45,645 nt of DNA from the NCBI GenBank assembly GCA_003133425.1, contig PKXI01000147.1, positions 706-46,350 of the forward strand, written 5' to 3'. A program made the position numbers and the translations under genes. Source of the DNA: Acidobacteriaceae bacterium (GTDB taxonomy: Bacteria > Acidobacteriota > Terriglobia > Terriglobales > Acidobacteriaceae). The first letter of the stretch is position 1; every line of letters begins with the position of its first letter. Shown piece after piece: positions 42,282 to 45,645 of the stretch. The notes under the pieces were generated by a model, which was given only the letters and a program-made list of their open reading frames with translations, made no database searches and was not told the origin of the DNA.

Positions 42282-45200
42282 ATGAGAAGCCGCACGACAG
42301 CCGTATTGTATTTGTTTTTCGCCTTCATCCTCGTCTGTGCTTCAAATGCCCAGACCTTCCGCGGAAGCATCCAGGGGACGATCACCGACAGCACTGGAGC
42401 CGCCATACCAGGGGCTCAGGTAAAGGTCTTCAGCCCCGGCACCGGGCTCAACCGTACGGTGTCCACCAATGACCTGGGCGGGTACGTTGCCTCGGAACTG
42501 CCGCTGGGCACCTACAGCATCACCATCGCGAGGGACGGCTTCCGCACCACCACGCTGACCAACATTCCCGTCAGCGTAGGTTCGGCGTCGCGCGCTGATG
42601 CCAGGCTTGCTACCGGAGGGGTCCAGGAAACAGTCGAGGTCACCGCCGATGTTCCGTTGGTGGAGACGACCAACAACACGACAGGTGGCACTATCGAAGC
42701 ATCCGAGGCAGCCGAGCTGCCGGTGAATGGACGCGACTATACCAAGCTGCTTGAACTCGTTCCGGGCGCTTCCAGCGATCCTGTCGGATCCACCGAATCC
42801 GCAGGCTCCTACGGACTCTTCAGTCTCAACGGCAACCGCGGCCGCTCGAATAACTATCTGCTCGATGGCACAGACATGAACGACGGCTATCGCAACCTGC
42901 CGTCAATCAATCAGGCGGGCGTCTGGGGTGCCCCTTCCACCATTCTTCCCGTGGATGCGCTGGCAGAGATTCCAGTCACCGGCAGCCCAGAGCCCGAGTT
43001 CGGCCGCAGCGCGGGCGCCACCGTCAACATCGTCACCAAGAGCGGCTCCAACACGATTCATGGCAGTGCGTTTGAGTATTTCCGCAACGGCGCGTTAAGC
43101 GCGCGCAACTACTTCAATACCTCTGCCCAGCCCAAAAATTCGTTTACGAACCATCAGTTCGGTGGCCTGTTTGACGGCCCCATCGTGAAAGACAATTCGT
43201 TCTTCACGGTTGCCTATGAAGCGCAGAGAGAAAGCGGCGCTCTGCCCCAGTTGGGCACGGTGCCCACGCAAACCAATATCAATGCTTATACATCCGGGGG
43301 CGGAACCATCAACCCGGTGATCAAGAACCTGCTCAAGACCAATCCTTGGGGGACCCTACCCCTGACCGGCGGAAGTGAGACTTTCACCACGCCCTTCACC
43401 AACAACAGCGACAACATCATCGCCAAGGCCGATCAGCATCTGCAGCTGTTCAGCCCCGGCGACCTGCTCACCGGACGTTACTTCTACAGCCATGGCATGC
43501 AGAGCTTTCCGTTGGGCATGCTCTATACGGGCAGCAGCGCACCGGGTTACAACACCTCCACTCCAACGCATGTCAACATCGTTTCGCTCTCCTATACCTC
43601 GATTCCAAAGCCGAACCTGATCGTCGAAGTTCGCGGCGGCTACAACCGATTCCTGCAGCAATTCCTGCCGCAGGACAATAGCCTCAATCCCAACTCCGCA
43701 TTCGGCCTCAACACTCTGCCGCCGAACTTCTCATCGCGCGACATGGGGTTGCCGACCATCGACATCGGCGCGTACAGCCCCATCGGCGCCACCGCCAGCG
43801 ACTCACGCGGCCGCATCGACACCAACTACCAACTCTTCGGCAACGTCTCGCTCGTCAAAGGCCGGCATAGCTACAAGGCTGGCTACGAGTGGCGGCGCAC
43901 TTTCATCAACAGCTTCATCGATTCAGGACATCGCGGCAAGCTGGTCTTCGACACCCTCGATAATTTTCTTGCGGGCAACATCGACGGCGGCAGTTCCGCC
44001 GAAGGAGAAGGCACGCGCTACTCCTATCAGAACGGCATGGGGGCCTACTTACTCGATTCCTGGCACATGAGCAGCAGAATCACACTCAACTATGGCCTGC
44101 GGTGGGACTACTTCGGAGTCATCGGCGCCAAGAACAACGCCTTCAGCATCTTCAATGTGAAAACCGGGGGACTGCAAACGGTGGGCGCCACCGGCGGCCC
44201 CGCGTCGCTCTATCCAAAGGACTTGACCAACATTGCGCCGAGGCTCAGCATGGCCGACGATTTAATGGGTAATGGCAAGTTGGTCGTCAGGGCCGGTGTC
44301 GGTATCTTCTACGACAGCTCCTCACAGGACTTTTTCGTGGGCAACCAGGCCTACAATACCAACGCCGGAGAAGCCGGGCCTGCATTCAACGGCATCGGCT
44401 TCGCATCGCCGGTTGTCTCCACCATCACTTCCGGCACTCCAATCTTTGGCAACTACTCGCCGAGCAGCGTATTCACTGTGGATCAGGGCCTCGTGACGCC
44501 AAGATACTACTCCTACAATCTCAACATTGAGTCGCAGGTCGCCAGCAAGGTTGCCATCCAGGTCGGTTACGTGGGCTCGCAGGGACGCCACCTGTTCCAC
44601 TTCCGCGATCTCAACCAGGTCAACAACGTGTCGGGCAGCGTGGATCTTTGCGGAAACGGTCAGAAGATTACCTATGGCCAGCAGTGCTACCCAACCTACT
44701 CAGTGGGCTCGTACATCGACATTCCGCTCTACTACGTCAACCAGATCGAGACCAGCGCGATCTCCAACTACAACTCGCTTCAGAGCACGCTGAAGCTGCA
44801 GAACTGGCACCGTCTCACGTCCACGGTGAACTACACCTGGGCACACTCAATTGATACGGCCAGCGACGGCCTGGACTTTGTTCCCAACGCTTCAATGCCC
44901 GACAACAGCTTCAATCCTCACGGCGAACGCGCCAGTTCCAACTTTGACGTGCGTCAGCGCTTTCAGTGGTACTGGACATACAACCTTCCCAACTTCGACA
45001 AGGCGCAGAAAATCCTCAACGGATGGGCACTGGACGGCATGTTCAACTTTGCAACCGGCCAGCCCTATACGGTCAGTTACCTGTTTGAAGGCGATTACAA
45101 CGGCAGCGGGGAATATTATGGGCGGCCGGACATCATCGGCAATCCATACCCCGGCGCACACGGCACCAACCTGCTGAACATGGCGGCGTTCGCCGCGCCC

Positions 45201-45599
45201 TGCACATGGGATAGTTCAGCAAATGCGTGCGTCAGCGGCACCAGCCATCCTGGCAGCGAGGGCCGCAACGCCTTCAATGCGCCGAACTATACCAACTTCG
45301 ATTTCTCTTTGACCAAGACCTCGCATCTTACCGAAAAGGTGGCGATGGAACTTCGCACCGATTTCTTCAACATCTTCAATCACCCGAATTTCTCCAACCC
45401 GCTGCTGCCCGGCTTTGGCATCGATGTCTTCGGCAACACCCACACAGTGGGAAGTCGCCTCGTGGCAGGCTCCGATCCGGCGACCAGCGGGACCCAGTTT
45501 CTGGCCACCACGGCGACACCCGATGTCGGCAGCGGCAACCCCTACCTGGGCGGAGGCGGCCCGCGCAGCATGCAAGTCGCGGTTCACTTCACTTTCTAG
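42282..45599 (+). CDS. TonB-dependent receptor, Oar-like, with carboxypeptidase-regulatory-like domain
   Basis: A protein of 1105 residues, complete in the window. The signal peptide (MRSRTTAVLYLFFAFILVCASNAQ) is followed by a carboxypeptidase-regulatory-like domain (FRGSIQGTITDSTGAAIPGAQVKV, SELPLGTYSITIARDGFRT). Then come the plug (LPVNGRDYTKLLELVPGAS, LDGTDMNDGY, PEFGRSAGATVNIVTKSGSN) and the barrel (GSAFEYFRNGALSARNYFN, GGLFDGPIVKDNSFF, through to ELRTDFFNIFNHPNFSNP). It ends with the aromatic strand MQVAVHFTF. AGGAG precedes the ATG. These outer-membrane receptors depend on TonB; the TonB-like protein at 17982 is one candidate partner. The substrate is unknown. Confidence 0.93.
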   Translation: MRSRTTAVLYLFFAFILVCASNAQTFRGSIQGTITDSTGAAIPGAQVKVFSPGTGLNRTVSTNDLGGYVASELPLGTYSITIARDGFRTTTLTNIPVSVGSASRADARLATGGVQETVEVTADVPLVETTNNTTGGTIEASEAAELPVNGRDYTKLLELVPGASSDPVGSTESAGSYGLFSLNGNRGRSNNYLLDGTDMNDGYRNLPSINQAGVWGAPSTILPVDALAEIPVTGSPEPEFGRSAGATVNIVTKSGSNTIHGSAFEYFRNGALSARNYFNTSAQPKNSFTNHQFGGLFDGPIVKDNSFFTVAYEAQRESGALPQLGTVPTQTNINAYTSGGGTINPVIKNLLKTNPWGTLPLTGGSETFTTPFTNNSDNIIAKADQHLQLFSPGDLLTGRYFYSHGMQSFPLGMLYTGSSAPGYNTSTPTHVNIVSLSYTSIPKPNLIVEVRGGYNRFLQQFLPQDNSLNPNSAFGLNTLPPNFSSRDMGLPTIDIGAYSPIGATASDSRGRIDTNYQLFGNVSLVKGRHSYKAGYEWRRTFINSFIDSGHRGKLVFDTLDNFLAGNIDGGSSAEGEGTRYSYQNGMGAYLLDSWHMSSRITLNYGLRWDYFGVIGAKNNAFSIFNVKTGGLQTVGATGGPASLYPKDLTNIAPRLSMADDLMGNGKLVVRAGVGIFYDSSSQDFFVGNQAYNTNAGEAGPAFNGIGFASPVVSTITSGTPIFGNYSPSSVFTVDQGLVTPRYYSYNLNIESQVASKVAIQVGYVGSQGRHLFHFRDLNQVNNVSGSVDLCGNGQKITYGQQCYPTYSVGSYIDIPLYYVNQIETSAISNYNSLQSTLKLQNWHRLTSTVNYTWAHSIDTASDGLDFVPNASMPDNSFNPHGERASSNFDVRQRFQWYWTYNLPNFDKAQKILNGWALDGMFNFATGQPYTVSYLFEGDYNGSGEYYGRPDIIGNPYPGAHGTNLLNMAAFAAPCTWDSSANACVSGTSHPGSEGRNAFNAPNYTNFDFSLTKTSHLTEKVAMELRTDFFNIFNHPNFSNPLLPGFGIDVFGNTHTVGSRLVAGSDPATSGTQFLATTATPDVGSGNPYLGGGGPRSMQVAVHFTF

Positions 45600-45645
45600 G
45601 GAAACTCTGCACAAGTCTTCGACCCGCGTCTTATTTGCATAAACT

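Overview
The window looks like the chromosome of an acidobacterium of the Terriglobia (Acidobacteriaceae-like) group. The basis is GC-rich coding with frequent GTG/TTG starts, two very large Oar-like TonB-dependent receptors with N-terminal carboxypeptidase-regulatory-like domains, several DUF2029/GT87 membrane glycosyltransferases, and a Tad pilus locus of the layout common in that phylum. This assignment comes from gene content and style; no 16S or other marker gene is present. I saw no tRNA, rRNA, CRISPR array, transposase or phage gene.

Layout. (1) 1-4.4 kb, mostly housekeeping: the 3'-truncated tex gene, an FmdB-type zinc ribbon protein, an SDR oxidoreductase, a site-2-protease-like M50 peptidase with two C-terminal zinc ribbons, and a small membrane protein. 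(2) 4.5-9.0 kb: an ExeA-like AAA+ ATPase frameshifted inside its P-loop, a membrane-anchored protein of unknown function, and a polytopic membrane protein. (3) 9.0-22.6 kb, the Tad pilus block: a sigma-54 activator (EBP) on the minus strand, then tadV-cpaE-cpaF-tadB-tadC, two 31-residue tandem membrane peptides missed by length cut-offs, and a DUF192-PilZ fusion. A TonB-like protein on the other strand follows, then cpaB-cpaC-DUF192. (4) 22.7-28.1 kb: a four-gene minus-strand operon of GT87-type glycosyltransferases, one with a chimeric N-terminus. (5) 28.2-29.6 kb: a tandem triplication of a Flp pilin gene in which only the middle copy is intact. (6) 29.7-37.6 kb: envelope glycan/lipid genes (two DPM1-like GT2 enzymes, two GT-C-type membrane transferases, an acyltransferase interrupted by a stop codon, a PAP2 phosphatase). 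(7) 37.8-45.6 kb: two Oar-like receptors flanking an ammonium transporter and its 60-residue partner.

How the parts connect. The best candidate for something undescribed is a regulatory circuit. A -24/-12 (sigma-54) promoter precedes the Tad operon (11074-11089), and a near-consensus one precedes the pilin array about 17 kb away (28276-28291). Each has the same palindrome, GTAAAC-N4-GTKTAC, about 70-85 bp upstream of its -24 element (10997-11012 and 28186-28201), the usual place for an EBP binding site. The EBP gene lies divergently next to the Tad promoter. This suggests one sigma-54 regulon that co-activates the pilus machine and its pilin. I read it from the sequence alone; it needs a motif scan and a binding test.

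Four genes carry disabling changes (ExeA-like ATPase, pilin copies 1 and 3, acyltransferase). Each is a single-base event that restores a family-length protein when undone. They may be real decay or consensus errors, and read-level checking is needed.
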